The position numbers were made by a program, and so were the translations under genes. 37,067 nt of DNA, taken from assembly GCA_947259575.1 (NCBI GenBank), contig CAMYMU010000060.1, forward strand, positions 1-37,067, in the 5' to 3' direction. Positions within the stretch are counted from its first letter, which is position 1. Each line of letters starts with the position of its first letter. Below the pieces are notes generated by a model. That model saw only the letters and a list, made by a program, of their open reading frames with translations, ran no database searches and was not told where the DNA came from. Of this stretch, positions 1 through 7,725 are shown piece by piece. The DNA comes from an uncultured Ectothiorhodospiraceae bacterium. Its GTDB lineage: Bacteria > Pseudomonadota > Gammaproteobacteria > UBA6429 > Thiohalophilaceae.

Positions 1-593
1 CCGGCAAACAGATCGCCGACTGATACGGTGTCGGGTGAAAAGTTATTCATAGTGGACTGAGCATTCTGATACTCAGTGGCAATCTGATCGCCCAATAAAA
101 TTAAAATGATTGAAGGTGGAATGATCTGCCCGAGCGTACCGGACGCACAGATCGTGCCGGCCGCAATTTTGGGATCGTAGTTGCGCTTTAACATGGTTGG
201 TAATGACAGCAGTCCCATGGTGACAACGGTAGCGCCGACGATGCCGGTACTTGCCGCTAACAACATGCCAACGATCAATACGGAGATACCCAGGCCGCCA
301 CGAATGGGTCCAAACAGGAGTCCCATGGTTTCCAGGAGTTGTTCAGCAACCCTTGAGCGCTCGAGCATGACCCCCATGAAGACAAACAAGGGAACGGCAA
401 TCAACATGTCACGTCGACTGATTAGCTGGATAAGATTATTGTCGAACAGATTCATGGCCGTGGCATCAAAGTGATCGGGCATGAAATAAAAACCGATGCC
501 ATAAAAGATCAGCGCGATGCCCCCATAGGCAAAGGCAACCGGATAGCCACTCAGCAATACGGCAAATACGGATAACACCAACAGGATCAGCAT
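1..593 (-). CDS. dctM: TRAP transporter large permease DctM (partial, 3' end outside window)
   Basis: The reverse strand reads open from an ATG at 593 to the window edge (about 197 codons) and gives a very hydrophobic protein starting MLILLVLSVFAVLLSGYPVA. It contains the signature stretches of the DctM/IT family: IALIFYG, a loop with AVPLFVFMG, GGLGISVLIVGMLLAASTGIVGATV and a GTLGQIIPPSIILILLGD segment. DctM is the 12-helix sodium-coupled permease of tripartite ATP-independent periplasmic transporters, which usually import organic acids or sugar acids with a periplasmic binding protein. The start lies 4 bases after the dctQ stop, so the two genes are co-transcribed and probably translationally coupled. 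About half of a typical 430-residue DctM is visible. The substrate cannot be told from this fragment. Confidence 0.93.
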   Translation of the reverse strand, partial: MLILLVLSVFAVLLSGYPVAFAYGGIALIFYGIGFYFMPDHFDATAMNLFDNNLIQLISRRDMLIAVPLFVFMGVMLERSRVAEQLLETMGLLFGPIRGGLGISVLIVGMLLAASTGIVGATVVTMGLLSLPTMLKRNYDPKIAAGTICASGTLGQIIPPSIILILLGDQIATEYQNAQSTMNNFSPDTVSVGDLFA

Positions 594-597
594 TAAC

Positions 598-1143
598 TCA
601 GCCATCCTGCTTCTCCGATTGATCTGGTTCTGTTGTTACAGACATCCGGAACCAGCTTTTAATCACAATCGCGATACCTTGCAGGATTAATAAGCCGGGC
701 ATCAGTAACATTGAGGTCTTGAGCACATACGCAAAGCTCAAGCCGTCGGTGCGTTGTGAAGGCTCCAGGTTTTGCCAGGAGCTAATAACCTCATTCCAGC
801 TCGCGAAAAAGATAAAACCGCAAACGGGAAAAAGTAGGAAGACCGTGCCGAGCAGATCGACGCGCGCTTTGCCCTTGTCGGACAAATCACGATAAAAAAT
901 ATCTACCCGCACATGGGAGTCGTGGCGCAGGGTGTAGGCGGCACCAATCATAAATATGTAGGCATGCAGATAATTAACGATTTCCTGCATCCAGACCCAG
1001 CCCAGGCCGAACACAAAGCGCAGCAGTACCACCGTGAACATCACCAGCACCATGGCAATGGTCAACCAGGCAATACCACGCCCGGACCAGTCGACGATGG
1101 CATCGAGCTGATTTGTAAACCGGTTGTGATTGGTTGTGCTCAT
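598..1143 (-). CDS. dctQ: TRAP transporter small permease DctQ
   Basis: A 181-residue inner-membrane protein with four predicted helices: about residues 21-43 (GIAWLTIAMVLVMFTVVLLR), 51-73, 97-118 (LLGTVFLLFPVCGFIFFAS) and 142-166. The DctQ hallmarks are present: W-x-x-E (WMQEIVNYLHAYIFMIGAAY), a conserved H-V-R-V-D-I-F motif after helix 2, and a WxS-type stretch. DctQ is the small integral membrane subunit that pairs with DctM. Gene order dctQ-dctM is the usual one; the binding-protein gene is not upstream within the window, because the next gene upstream is unrelated. The long size and the internal sequence suggest the broad extended DctQ group, but the substrate is unknown. Confidence 0.9.
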   Translation of the reverse strand: MSTTNHNRFTNQLDAIVDWSGRGIAWLTIAMVLVMFTVVLLRFVFGLGWVWMQEIVNYLHAYIFMIGAAYTLRHDSHVRVDIFYRDLSDKGKARVDLLGTVFLLFPVCGFIFFASWNEVISSWQNLEPSQRTDGLSFAYVLKTSMLLMPGLLILQGIAIVIKSWFRMSVTTEPDQSEKQDG

Positions 1144-1357
1144 GAGATGGGATAGTTACTTATTTATTATTTCTGACGGGGAAAGTTATGCACACGATTA
1201 AAATCAAAGGCTTAGGTGACACAATTCTGACATAAAAGCATTTGGTGCTGTAAAATAAATCTAACGTATTGTTTTAATTGAATTATTGCGAACAATAAAT
1301 CCACTATCTTGTTGATTCTGTGCCATCACAGCCGCCAAACTAGCTGTCAGCTGCGGG

Positions 1358-1378
1358 TTTTCCACATACTTATCCACA
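1358..1378 (+). promoter_or_regulatory. Two closely spaced DnaA boxes
   Basis: TTTTCCACA at 1358-1366 and TTATCCACA at 1370-1378 both match the DnaA box consensus TTWTNCACA; the second is the perfect strong E. coli-type box. They have the same orientation and start 12 bases apart. They lie in the 260-base spacer between the DUF2782 gene end (1404) and the dctQ start (1143), next to an AT-rich run at about 1245-1320. Binding by DnaA is inferred from the consensus only. Confidence 0.5.
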
Positions 1379-1403
1379 GGCTGGTTAGGCTTAATTTAAG
1401 CGG

Positions 1404-1895
1404 TTACCACTCTAACAGGATCCATTCATTCACTGGAGGCATTCCATCTAAATCGTTGTGACGTGTCTCCAGCTCACCGTCACCATCTTTATCGACCAGG
1501 TAGTAAGGCTTACCTTTTTTGGGTGTGATTTTGACATAGCGTAACCTGCCGTTAACGCGGTATTCCTCAATGCGCATGTCCTTGCGATGAATAATGTTCA
1601 CCTCGGGTTGCGGGATATTGCGGCTATCGTCTGACTCAATGGCTTCACTTGGCGGTAAAGCAGGCGGCGGCGCCACTGCTTCATTGGTCTGGGTTTGCTC
1701 ACCAGCCTTTGGCGGTGTCGCAGCATCTTCAGCAGCCTGCAGCTGCTTATAACCACCATTGTGGTAATCAGCGGGTAGCATCAGCAACAAGATTAGCGTG
1801 CCGCTAAAAACCAGGTGCTTATAACTGAAGCAGTTTTTCCGCTTCTTCAGCTGAGGGTTCAAAACCGCGTTGTTCGTAGTGTGCGAAAATGGCAT
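1404..1895 (-). CDS. DUF2782 family exported protein
   Basis: Up to 163 residues. The C-terminal 70 residues carry the DUF2782 signature: IEEYRVNGRLRYVKITPKKG, then PYYLVDKDGDGELETRHNDLDG and a closing W-I-L-L-E-W. This small family sits beside polA and homoserine kinase genes in many gammaproteobacteria; its function is unknown. A basic stretch (KKRK, about residues 17-20) followed by LVFSGTLILLLML suggests a signal peptide or membrane anchor, then an Ala/Pro/Glu-rich linker. The ATG at 1895 lies 76 bases inside the LOG gene upstream, so the true start may be a later codon close to the LOG stop; no well-placed alternative ATG exists before residue 39. It is probably co-transcribed with the LOG gene. 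Confidence 0.75.
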   Translation of the reverse strand: MPFSHTTNNAVLNPQLKKRKNCFSYKHLVFSGTLILLLMLPADYHNGGYKQLQAAEDAATPPKAGEQTQTNEAVAPPPALPPSEAIESDDSRNIPQPEVNIIHRKDMRIEEYRVNGRLRYVKITPKKGKPYYLVDKDGDGELETRHNDLDGMPPVNEWILLEW

Positions 1896-2544
1896 CTAAT
1901 ACTTCCTGTGGTGTTTCCAAAATTTTAATCAGGTCCAGATCTTCCGGGTCAATCGTTTTTTCTTTAACCAGGCTTTGTTTGAACCAGTCAATCAAGCCTT
2001 CCCAAAAAGGTCTGTGCACCAGAATAATAGGTATTTTACGGGTCTTTCCTGTTTGCACCAAGGTCATAATCTCAGCCAGTTCATCCAGGGTACCAAAGCC
2101 GCCCGGCATGACGACATAAGCTGAGGCATATTTTACAAACATAACCTTGCGTGAGAAAAAATGTCTGAAACTAAGTGAGATATCCTGATAGGGATTACCC
2201 ACCTGTTCATGAGGTAGCTGGATGTTGAGGCCAATACTGGGTGAACGCCCTTCAAAGGCACCTCGGTTAGCAGCTTCCATAATGCCGGGTCCACCGCCAC
2301 TGACTACTGAGAAACCAGCATCAGAGAGTTCGCGGGCAATATCGACGGTTAGTTTGTAGTAGGGGTGTTCGGCCTTGGTCCGTGCTGAACCAAAAATACT
2401 AACCGAGGGTTTGATGCAAGCCAGTCTCTCAAAACCTTCAACGAACTCGGCCATAATCTGGAAAATCTTCCAGGATTCACGCGACAGCAGGCTGTCATTG
2501 ATCTGGTTAAACCCGGGGTGGTTTTGTTTAATGCGCTCGTCCAT
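1819..2544 (-). CDS. LOG family (lonely guy-type) nucleotide phosphoribohydrolase-like protein
   Basis: 241 residues. The two family motifs are clear: a Rossmann-like GGGPGIMEAANRGA loop at about residues 83-96 and PGGFGTLDELAEIMTLVQ at about 147-164, which supplies the catalytic glutamate and phosphate-binding residues of LOG proteins (TIGR00730-like). Family members hydrolyse nucleoside monophosphates to free base and ribose 5-phosphate; plant-type members release cytokinins, while bacterial ones such as PpnN act in purine salvage. The substrate here is not known. An N-terminal helical extension of about 50 residues (MDERIKQNHPGFNQINDSL) precedes the core. The gene is divergent from polA (137-base spacer) and overlaps the start of the DUF2782 gene. 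Confidence 0.88.
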   Translation of the reverse strand: MDERIKQNHPGFNQINDSLLSRESWKIFQIMAEFVEGFERLACIKPSVSIFGSARTKAEHPYYKLTVDIARELSDAGFSVVSGGGPGIMEAANRGAFEGRSPSIGLNIQLPHEQVGNPYQDISLSFRHFFSRKVMFVKYASAYVVMPGGFGTLDELAEIMTLVQTGKTRKIPIILVHRPFWEGLIDWFKQSLVKEKTIDPEDLDLIKILETPQEVLDAIFAHYEQRGFEPSAEEAEKLLQL

Positions 2545-2681
2545 GCCAGTCCTTCAATTTATCTCGAATTTAAATCTGAAACAGAATCAAAAGTTTAGCG
2601 CCTTGTATCAACATACACCAGTTTTGAGAGATTAGATTGTGTGCTAGCCAGCCTGTGCTAAAACGAAGATAATGCTGGGCT

Positions 2682-5414
2682 ATGAGTAAATCCAAAAAAA
2701 ATACCAGTCCAGATAGCGCCAACGCAAAATACAAACTGATCCTTGTCGATGGTTCGTCTTATCTATTTCGTGCCTTCCACGTCATGAAAGATTTTAGTAA
2801 CTCAAAAGGGGAGCCGACCGGAGCTATTTATGGCGTCATCAATATGATGAAACGCCTACAAAAAGATTATCCAGACGATCACATCGCTGTGGTGTTTGAT
2901 GCCAAAGGCAAGACCTTTCGCAATGACATGTACCCGGAATACAAAGCCAATCGCCCGCCTATGCAAGACGAGATGCGCGTCCAGATCGAACCTATTCACA
3001 CCATTATTAAAGCCATGGGTTTTCCACTTTTATGTGTAAGTGGTGTCGAGGCTGATGATGTGATTGGCACGCTTGCGCATGAGGCTAGCGAACAAGGACT
3101 TGAGACGATTATCTCAACGGGCGATAAAGACATGGCACAGTTGGTTAATGATCACGTTAGCTTAATTAACACCATGACCGATACCTCAATGGATAGGGAT
3201 GGGGTTGTAGAAAAGTTTGGTGTGAAACCAGAGCAGATTATTGATTACCTGACCCTGGTAGGTGATACGGCAGACAATATCCCGGGCGTGCCGAAAGTTG
3301 GACCCAAGACAGCAGTAAAGTGGTTAACTGAATACGGCAACCTGGAAAACATCACTCAACATGCCGATGAGTTTAAGGGCAAGGTGGGTGAATATTTGCG
3401 GGATAGTTTGCAGCAGTTGCCCTTGTCGAAACAACTCGTCACGATTAAACGCGATGTCGAGCTGGACGTAACCCCCGATCAATTATTAATGACAACCCCA
3501 GACAATGATACTTTACGAAAAAACTTTTCGCGTTTTGAGTTTAGAACCTGGCTTGAGCAAGTTCTGGATGGCGACGACCGGAACAGTGTCGTCGAAGAAA
3601 AATCCATCGAAACAAATTACCAAACTATTTTTGAACAAAAGGAACTCGATGCCTGGCTCACACGTTTAAAAAAGGCTGAAGTCTTTTCATTTGATCTGGA
3701 GACAACCAGTCTGAATTACATGCAGGCTGAAATTGTTGGTATTGCATTGTCGGATAAACCTGGTCAGGCGGCTTATATCCCGGTTGCACATGATTACGAA
3801 GGTGCACCTGCACAGTTGAATCGTGAAAAGGTCTTAAAACAGTTCAAGTCACTACTTGAAGACCCTAAGCAACATAAGTTGGGGCAGAATTTAAAATACG
3901 ATATGAGTGTACTGGCCAATTACGATATTCATTTGCAGGGCATAGCTTATGACACCATGTTGGAGTCCTATGTACTGGATAGCACCGCGTCGCGGCATGA
4001 CATGGATACCTTGGCGTTAAGGCATTTAAGTCATAAAACGATTCACTATGAAGATGTCGCTGGCAAGGGTGCAAAACAAATTGGCTTCAATGAGGTTGCG
4101 GTAGATGTTGCCAGTGAATATGCAGCCGAAGATGCAGATGTTACTTACCAATTGCATGAGGCCCTATGGTCACAACTCAAAGTGCATCCTACATTGGTGG
4201 AAGTCTTTAACACGATTGAGCTGCCACTGCTTTCTGTCTTGTCGCGTATGGAGCGGATCGGTGTATTAATCGATAAAGACATGTTGCACGAGCAAAGTAA
4301 GCAAATCACTAAACGCTTAGCCGAACTTGAACAAGCAGCGTATAAAGAAGCAGGCGAAGAATTTAATCTGGGTTCCCCAAAGCAGATTCAGGCCATCTTG
4401 TTTGATAAATTAGGCCTGCCGATTATTTCCAAGACACCTAAAGGTCAGCCCTCTACGGCTGAACCGGTGCTGCAAGAGTTAGCGGAAGACTATGCGTTAC
4501 CCAAGTTGATTCTTGAAACGAGAGGGCTAGCTAAACTCAAGTCAACTTACACAGATAAGTTACCGGAGATGATCGATCCTGACACAGGTCGAGTACATAC
4601 CTCTTATCATCAAGCCGTCGCCGCTACTGGCCGGCTTTCATCGACAGAACCAAACCTGCAAAACATACCGATAAGAAGTGAAGAGGGAAGGCGTATTCGT
4701 CAGGCCTTCATTGCGGAGTCAGGCTATAAAGTTGTTGCCGCAGATTATTCACAGATTGAGTTACGCATAATGGCACACCTCTCGGGTGATGATGGATTAT
4801 TAAAGGCGTTTGCTGCAGGCGAAGACATTCATCGTGCAACAGCCTCAGAAGTGTTTGCAAATGGTGGTGAGGTGACGTCCGAACAACGTCGTTCTGCCAA
4901 AGCGATTAACTTTGGTTTGATTTATGGTATGTCAGCATTTGGTCTTGCTAAACAGTTGGGTGTTGGTCGTGCAGAGGCGCAGTCTTATATTGATCTTTAT
5001 TTTTCACGTTACCCTGGTGTTAAAGACTATATGGAACAAACTCGCGAGCGTGCACGCGAACAAGGTTATGTAGAGACGGTAATGGGTCGGCGTTTGTACC
5101 TGCATGAGATCAATGCATCGAATGCTATGCGTCGCCAGTATGCAGAACGTACTGCGATTAATGCGCCGATGCAGGGAACGGCTGCAGATATTATTAAGCA
5201 CGCAATGATTCAGCTAGATAAAATAATTTATGATCAAAAACTCGATATCAAAATGATCATGCAAGTACATGATGAACTTGTTTTTGAGATCGAAGAAACC
5301 ATTCTGGATAAAAGTATCGAGACGATTCGCGATGCCATGGTTAATGCCGCATCATTATCAGTGCCATTAGTCGTTGATATTGGTGTGGGTAATAACTGGG
5401 AACAGGCGCACTAA
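2682..5414 (+). CDS. polA: DNA polymerase I
   Basis: 910 residues, the normal full length. Three domains are visible: the 5'-3' exonuclease (about 1-300; LVDGSSYLFRAFH near the N-terminus, EADDVIGTLA, STGDKDMAQLV, GDTADNIPGVPKVGPKTA), the 3'-5' proofreading domain (about 325-500; FSFDLETTSLN with the DxE metal ligands, and a late YAAEDADVTYQL motif), and the polymerase domain. Polymerase motif A is DYSQIELRI with Asp688, motif B is RRSAKAINFGLIYG, and motif C is VHDELVFE with Asp864-Glu865. All catalytic residues appear intact, so both exonucleases and the polymerase should be active. Its role is Okazaki-fragment maturation and repair. The ATG at 2682 directly precedes the conserved N-terminus after a short lysine-rich tail. 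No strong Shine-Dalgarno is visible. Confidence 0.98.
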   Translation: MSKSKKNTSPDSANAKYKLILVDGSSYLFRAFHVMKDFSNSKGEPTGAIYGVINMMKRLQKDYPDDHIAVVFDAKGKTFRNDMYPEYKANRPPMQDEMRVQIEPIHTIIKAMGFPLLCVSGVEADDVIGTLAHEASEQGLETIISTGDKDMAQLVNDHVSLINTMTDTSMDRDGVVEKFGVKPEQIIDYLTLVGDTADNIPGVPKVGPKTAVKWLTEYGNLENITQHADEFKGKVGEYLRDSLQQLPLSKQLVTIKRDVELDVTPDQLLMTTPDNDTLRKNFSRFEFRTWLEQVLDGDDRNSVVEEKSIETNYQTIFEQKELDAWLTRLKKAEVFSFDLETTSLNYMQAEIVGIALSDKPGQAAYIPVAHDYEGAPAQLNREKVLKQFKSLLEDPKQHKLGQNLKYDMSVLANYDIHLQGIAYDTMLESYVLDSTASRHDMDTLALRHLSHKTIHYEDVAGKGAKQIGFNEVAVDVASEYAAEDADVTYQLHEALWSQLKVHPTLVEVFNTIELPLLSVLSRMERIGVLIDKDMLHEQSKQITKRLAELEQAAYKEAGEEFNLGSPKQIQAILFDKLGLPIISKTPKGQPSTAEPVLQELAEDYALPKLILETRGLAKLKSTYTDKLPEMIDPDTGRVHTSYHQAVAATGRLSSTEPNLQNIPIRSEEGRRIRQAFIAESGYKVVAADYSQIELRIMAHLSGDDGLLKAFAAGEDIHRATASEVFANGGEVTSEQRRSAKAINFGLIYGMSAFGLAKQLGVGRAEAQSYIDLYFSRYPGVKDYMEQTRERAREQGYVETVMGRRLYLHEINASNAMRRQYAERTAINAPMQGTAADIIKHAMIQLDKIIYDQKLDIKMIMQVHDELVFEIEETILDKSIETIRDAMVNAASLSVPLVVDIGVGNNWEQAH

Positions 5415-5555
5415 AGTTAACTGGCATTTTTTAAAAATATAGTCCAGAATTACAGTCATTAAGCCCAGGGAATATTTGGAAACGGAGTTTGAACTTTTCC
5501 TTTTTATACCAGTCTTAGGTAACAAGACTTCTAGTTTGAAGTTTTGGTTAGGTTA

Positions 5556-5658
5556 AGAGTTTTCCCGACCCCTCCCTGGCGGGATACTTTACACTCGATT
5601 CCCCAAGTCGGGTGTTTATTTAGCCCCAGGTGTTATTCCCCCAATACCTGGGGTTTTT
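5556..5658 (+). ncRNA. Small RNA candidate 1: three hairpins with C-rich loops, polA-engB locus
   Basis: Three consecutive stem-loops are read directly. Hairpin 1: CCCG (5564-5567) with CGGG (5580-5583), loop ACCCCTCCCTGG. Hairpin 2: ACACTCGA (5591-5598) with TCGGGTGT (5608-5615), one G-U pair, loop TTCCCCAAG. Hairpin 3: an 11-base-pair stem, CCCCAGGTGTT with AATACCTGGGG (5643-5653), loop ATTCCCCC, followed by TTTTT, a rho-independent terminator. Every loop exposes three to five consecutive C. A weak -10-like TAGGTT lies at 5549-5554, so the 5' end is a guess. By position it corresponds to Spot 42 in E. coli and ErsA in Pseudomonas; by architecture (C-rich loops) it resembles sX13 of Xanthomonas. 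Such loops typically pair with G-rich ribosome binding sites. Confidence 0.65.
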
Positions 5659-5767
5659 CTTTGCCTGAAATAACCCGATTTTGCCTTTCTGGGAGACTGT
5701 GACAGAAGTTAACAGTCCAAGTAGCTCGCTGAGCCCAAAACCAAGTGTTGTAGTCTAGAATTAATAG

Positions 5768-5884
5768 TGTTCGACAGCTGGTTTCCACAACTCCTCCCTG
5801 GTGGTAACCAATCATCTCGACGCCCAATCGGGATGTGTAGATTAACCTCGACGATCTCTTCCCCCATACGTCGAGGTTTTTTTT
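5768..5884 (+). ncRNA. Small RNA candidate 2: paralogue of candidate 1
   Basis: It has the same architecture as the upstream unit. Hairpin 1: GGTTTCCAC (5780-5788) with GTGGTAACC (5801-5809), one mismatch, loop AACTCCTCCCTG. Hairpin 2: CATCTCGA (5813-5820) with TCGGGATG (5828-5835), one G-U pair, loop CGCCCAA. Hairpin 3: AACCTCGACG (5844-5853) with CGTCGAGGTT (5869-5878), loop ending TTCCCCCATA, then eight T (5877-5884), a strong terminator. The strings CTCCCTGG in loop 1 and TTCCCCCA in loop 3 are shared with candidate 1, while the stems have changed with compensating bases. That pattern is expected for a functional RNA rather than for protein coding. TAGAAT at 5756-5761 is a good -10 box; no clear -35 was found. 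Confidence 0.65.
5844..5884 (+). terminator. Rho-independent terminator of sRNA candidate 2
   Basis: A perfect 10-base-pair stem (5844-5853 with 5869-5878), a 15-base loop and a run of eight T to 5884. It also separates the polA/sRNA transcripts from the convergent engB gene that ends at 5932. Confidence 0.85.
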
Positions 5885-5931
5885 AACTTCTTGAAATTAA
5901 ACCTAAAATTGGTGTGTGATTAAAATGGCTA

Positions 5932-6588
5932 TCAGAGTGCCAACCAGCGACAGATATGCTGGCGGGCCTCCTGGACGCCAATATGCTTGAGCGAGGAAAA
6001 CAGCTGCACAGTGACGTCTGGCATGTCTGCCAGCTCTTTTTGAACCTGTAATAAAGTGCTACTGGCAGGACCCTTTTTCAGCTTGTCGACCTTGGTAAGC
6101 AGTGCCAGGACCGGCATTTTCTTGTAATGGCACCATTCCAGCATTTGCCGATCAAAATCTCTTAGCGGGCGCCGTGAATCCATGACCAAAACCAGTCCTT
6201 TGAGTGATTTTCGGTTCTGCAGAAAGTCGTCCAGGGTAATGCCCCACTCGCGCTGGACCTTATCGGGAACCTTGGCATAGCCATAACCAGGAAGATCGAC
6301 CAGTCGATGGGTGTCATCAAGCTCAAAAAAGACCAATTGTTGGGTGCGACCTGGGGTTTTACTGGTGCGAGCCAGCCCGGTTTGAGCACACAAGGTATTG
6401 AGTGCACTGGATTTTCCTGCATTTGAGCGCCCCGCAAAGGCGACCTCATAGGCATTATCTGGGGGCACGTGGGCCATATCCGGACTGCTGAGCAGGAATT
6501 TAGCTCGTTGTAGTGGATTGCCTTTTATGGAGTTATTGGAATTGTTTGCTTGACCCGCCATCGTACTATTTGTATAAAGGTGCCCCAA
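5932..6588 (-). CDS. engB: Ribosome biogenesis GTP-binding protein EngB (YsxC/YihA)
   Basis: 218 residues, TrmE-Era-EngA-EngB superfamily GTPase. The G motifs are intact: G1 GRSNAGKS (residues 53-60, Lys59), G2 Thr78 in [10 protein letters not shown]3 DLPGYG (98-103), G4 TKVDK (about 146), and a late G5-like SSLKH. EngB assists assembly of the large ribosomal subunit. The first residues ([16 protein letters not shown]) are not conserved in the family, so translation may start at the internal Met10 (6561) instead. Its place directly downstream of polA and the sRNAs, and divergent from the cytochrome genes, is the arrangement known in Pseudomonas and related bacteria. Confidence 0.95.
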   Translation of the reverse strand: MGHLYTNSTMAGQANNSNNSIKGNPLQRAKFLLSSPDMAHVPPDNAYEVAFAGRSNAGKSSALNTLCAQTGLARTSKTPGRTQQLVFFELDDTHRLVDLPGYGYAKVPDKVQREWGITLDDFLQNRKSLKGLVLVMDSRRPLRDFDRQMLEWCHYKKMPVLALLTKVDKLKKGPASSTLLQVQKELADMPDVTVQLFSSLKHIGVQEARQHICRWLAL

Positions 6589-6687
6589 TTTTAGGGTGTT
6601 TTCGCTGGGGCATTATGCCCTATTTTTCAGGGGAAGGGCGGAAGCTAAACAAACAGATTCTTAATATATTTTTTTGGAGTGTGAAAA

Positions 6688-7002
6688 ATGAAAAAGCTGG
6701 TTCTTGCTATCTCAACAATTGGTTTACTTGGTCTTGCAGCTAATGTGCAGGCTTCTGGTCAGGCAACATATCAACAGGCATGTTTTGCCTGTCATGGTGC
6801 TGGTGTTGCTGGTGCACCCAAGACGGGTGACAAAGCAGCGTGGAAAGCGCGTATTGCTCAAGGTAACGACACTTTATACAAGCATGCGATTGAGGGTTAT
6901 AAAGGTGACAAAGGTTTTATGCCTGCTAAAGGTGGCCGTGCAGACCTTAAAGATGCCGATGTAAAAGCTGCTGTTGACTACATGGTGGCAGAGTCAAAAT
7001 GA
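6688..7002 (+). CDS. Cytochrome c5-type small monohaem cytochrome c
   Basis: 104 residues with a cleavable signal peptide (MKKLVLAISTIGLLGLAANVQA). The single haem-binding motif is C32-F-A-C35-H36, and the probable axial methionine is Met78 in KGFMPAKGG. Length and sequence pattern (CFACHGAGVAGAPKTGDKAAW, then ADLKDADVKAAVDYMV) match the c5/cbb3-associated soluble cytochromes of gammaproteobacteria. It should act as a periplasmic electron carrier towards terminal oxidases. A good Shine-Dalgarno (GGAG, about 6675) precedes the ATG. It overlaps the cytochrome c4 gene by 4 bases, so the two are translationally coupled. In Pseudomonas the same pair follows engB. Confidence 0.92.
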   Translation: MKKLVLAISTIGLLGLAANVQASGQATYQQACFACHGAGVAGAPKTGDKAAWKARIAQGNDTLYKHAIEGYKGDKGFMPAKGGRADLKDADVKAAVDYMVAESK

Positions 7003-7619
7003 TCCTACGTACTTTTATAAGTATTGTTGTACTTGCAATGGCATTACCCGTCTATGCGGCGGGTGATGCTGCTGCGGGGCGCAGCAAGTCACAGGCTTGT
7101 GCGGGTTGTCATGGAGCGGACGGTAATGCTGCTATCCCTAATTACCCAAAGCTTGCAGGCCAACACCCTGCTTATCTTGTTAAACAGCTGCAGGCATTTA
7201 AATCGAAGAAACGTATTGATCCAATCATGAATAACCAGGTTAATGACCTGAAGCAACAAGACATGGAAGACATTGCTGCGTATTACGCCAAGCAAAAACC
7301 AACTCTTGGTGCTGCAACGGATCAGAAAAAACGCGAACTCGGTGAACGAATTTATCGTGGTGGTAATAACGCGAAAGGTATCGCTGCTTGTATGGGTTGT
7401 CACGGTCCAAACGGTACCGGCAATCTTCCTGCATCTTTCCCTGCATTAGGTAGTCAAAACGCAGCCTATGTTGTGAAGAGTCTGCAGGACTATAAAGCCG
7501 GTAAGACTCGTGCCTTTGATCCTAAAGATGATTCAGGCAAAATGATGCACGATATTGCCAAACGTATGAGTGATACAGAAATGGAAGCGGTTGCCCACTA
7601 CATTTCAGGCCTTCACTAA
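6999..7619 (+). CDS. Dihaem cytochrome c4
   Basis: 206 residues: signal peptide (MILRTFISIVVLAMALPVYA) followed by two homologous cytochrome c domains. The first haem site is C34-A-G-C37-H38 and the second C131-M-G-C134-H135. Each domain has the expected downstream methionine (IDPIMNNQ and SGKMMHDIA). Cytochrome c4 is a periplasmic, often membrane-associated, dihaem electron carrier donating to cbb3-type oxidases. The ATG overlaps the stop of the preceding cytochrome gene in an ATGA junction. A strong terminator follows at 7668-7704, which closes the two-gene operon. Confidence 0.95.
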   Translation: MILRTFISIVVLAMALPVYAAGDAAAGRSKSQACAGCHGADGNAAIPNYPKLAGQHPAYLVKQLQAFKSKKRIDPIMNNQVNDLKQQDMEDIAAYYAKQKPTLGAATDQKKRELGERIYRGGNNAKGIAACMGCHGPNGTGNLPASFPALGSQNAAYVVKSLQDYKAGKTRAFDPKDDSGKMMHDIAKRMSDTEMEAVAHYISGLH

Positions 7620-7667
7620 AACCGGGCACTGTAGCAAACAAGCTACTGTGTTCGTAATGATAATGAT

Positions 7668-7704
7668 AAAAGGGTGGCCGGCTTAATGCAGGCCACCCTT
7701 TTTT
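7668..7704 (+). terminator. Rho-independent terminator after cytochrome c4
   Basis: AAAAGGGTGGCC (7668-7679) pairs with GGCCACCCTTTT (7691-7702), with an 11-base loop and a tract of six T. It separates the cytochrome operon from resB, which starts 22 bases later. Confidence 0.9.
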
Positions 7705-7725
7705 ATCGTTTATATGATTAGGTAA

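Larger units (their letters stand above)
5415..5931. other. polA-engB spacer (517 bases) with two tandem sRNA candidates
   Basis: There is no credible coding sequence here. The spacer holds two non-coding units (about 5556-5658 and 5768-5884), each a series of three hairpins ending in a U-tract. The motif TAGTC(C/T)AGAATTA occurs twice, at 5440-5452 and 5751-5763, and AAGTTAAC occurs upstream of each copy (about 5414 and 5706). This suggests that an sRNA-plus-promoter segment was duplicated and then diverged. Confidence 0.7.

Noticed and set aside
181-474. Open frame on the plus strand opposite dctM
   Set aside because: It is the antisense shadow of the clear DctM coding sequence and has no family features.
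1245-1378. Possible replication origin (AT-rich run plus DnaA boxes)
   Set aside because: Only two convincing boxes, and no dnaA, dnaN, rpmH or gidA genes nearby. Kept only as a DnaA-box finding.
5633-5827. 64-codon minus-strand frame across the sRNA spacer
   Set aside because: It runs across the paired stems of both sRNA candidates and has no ribosome binding site or family match; the hairpin structure explains the sequence better.
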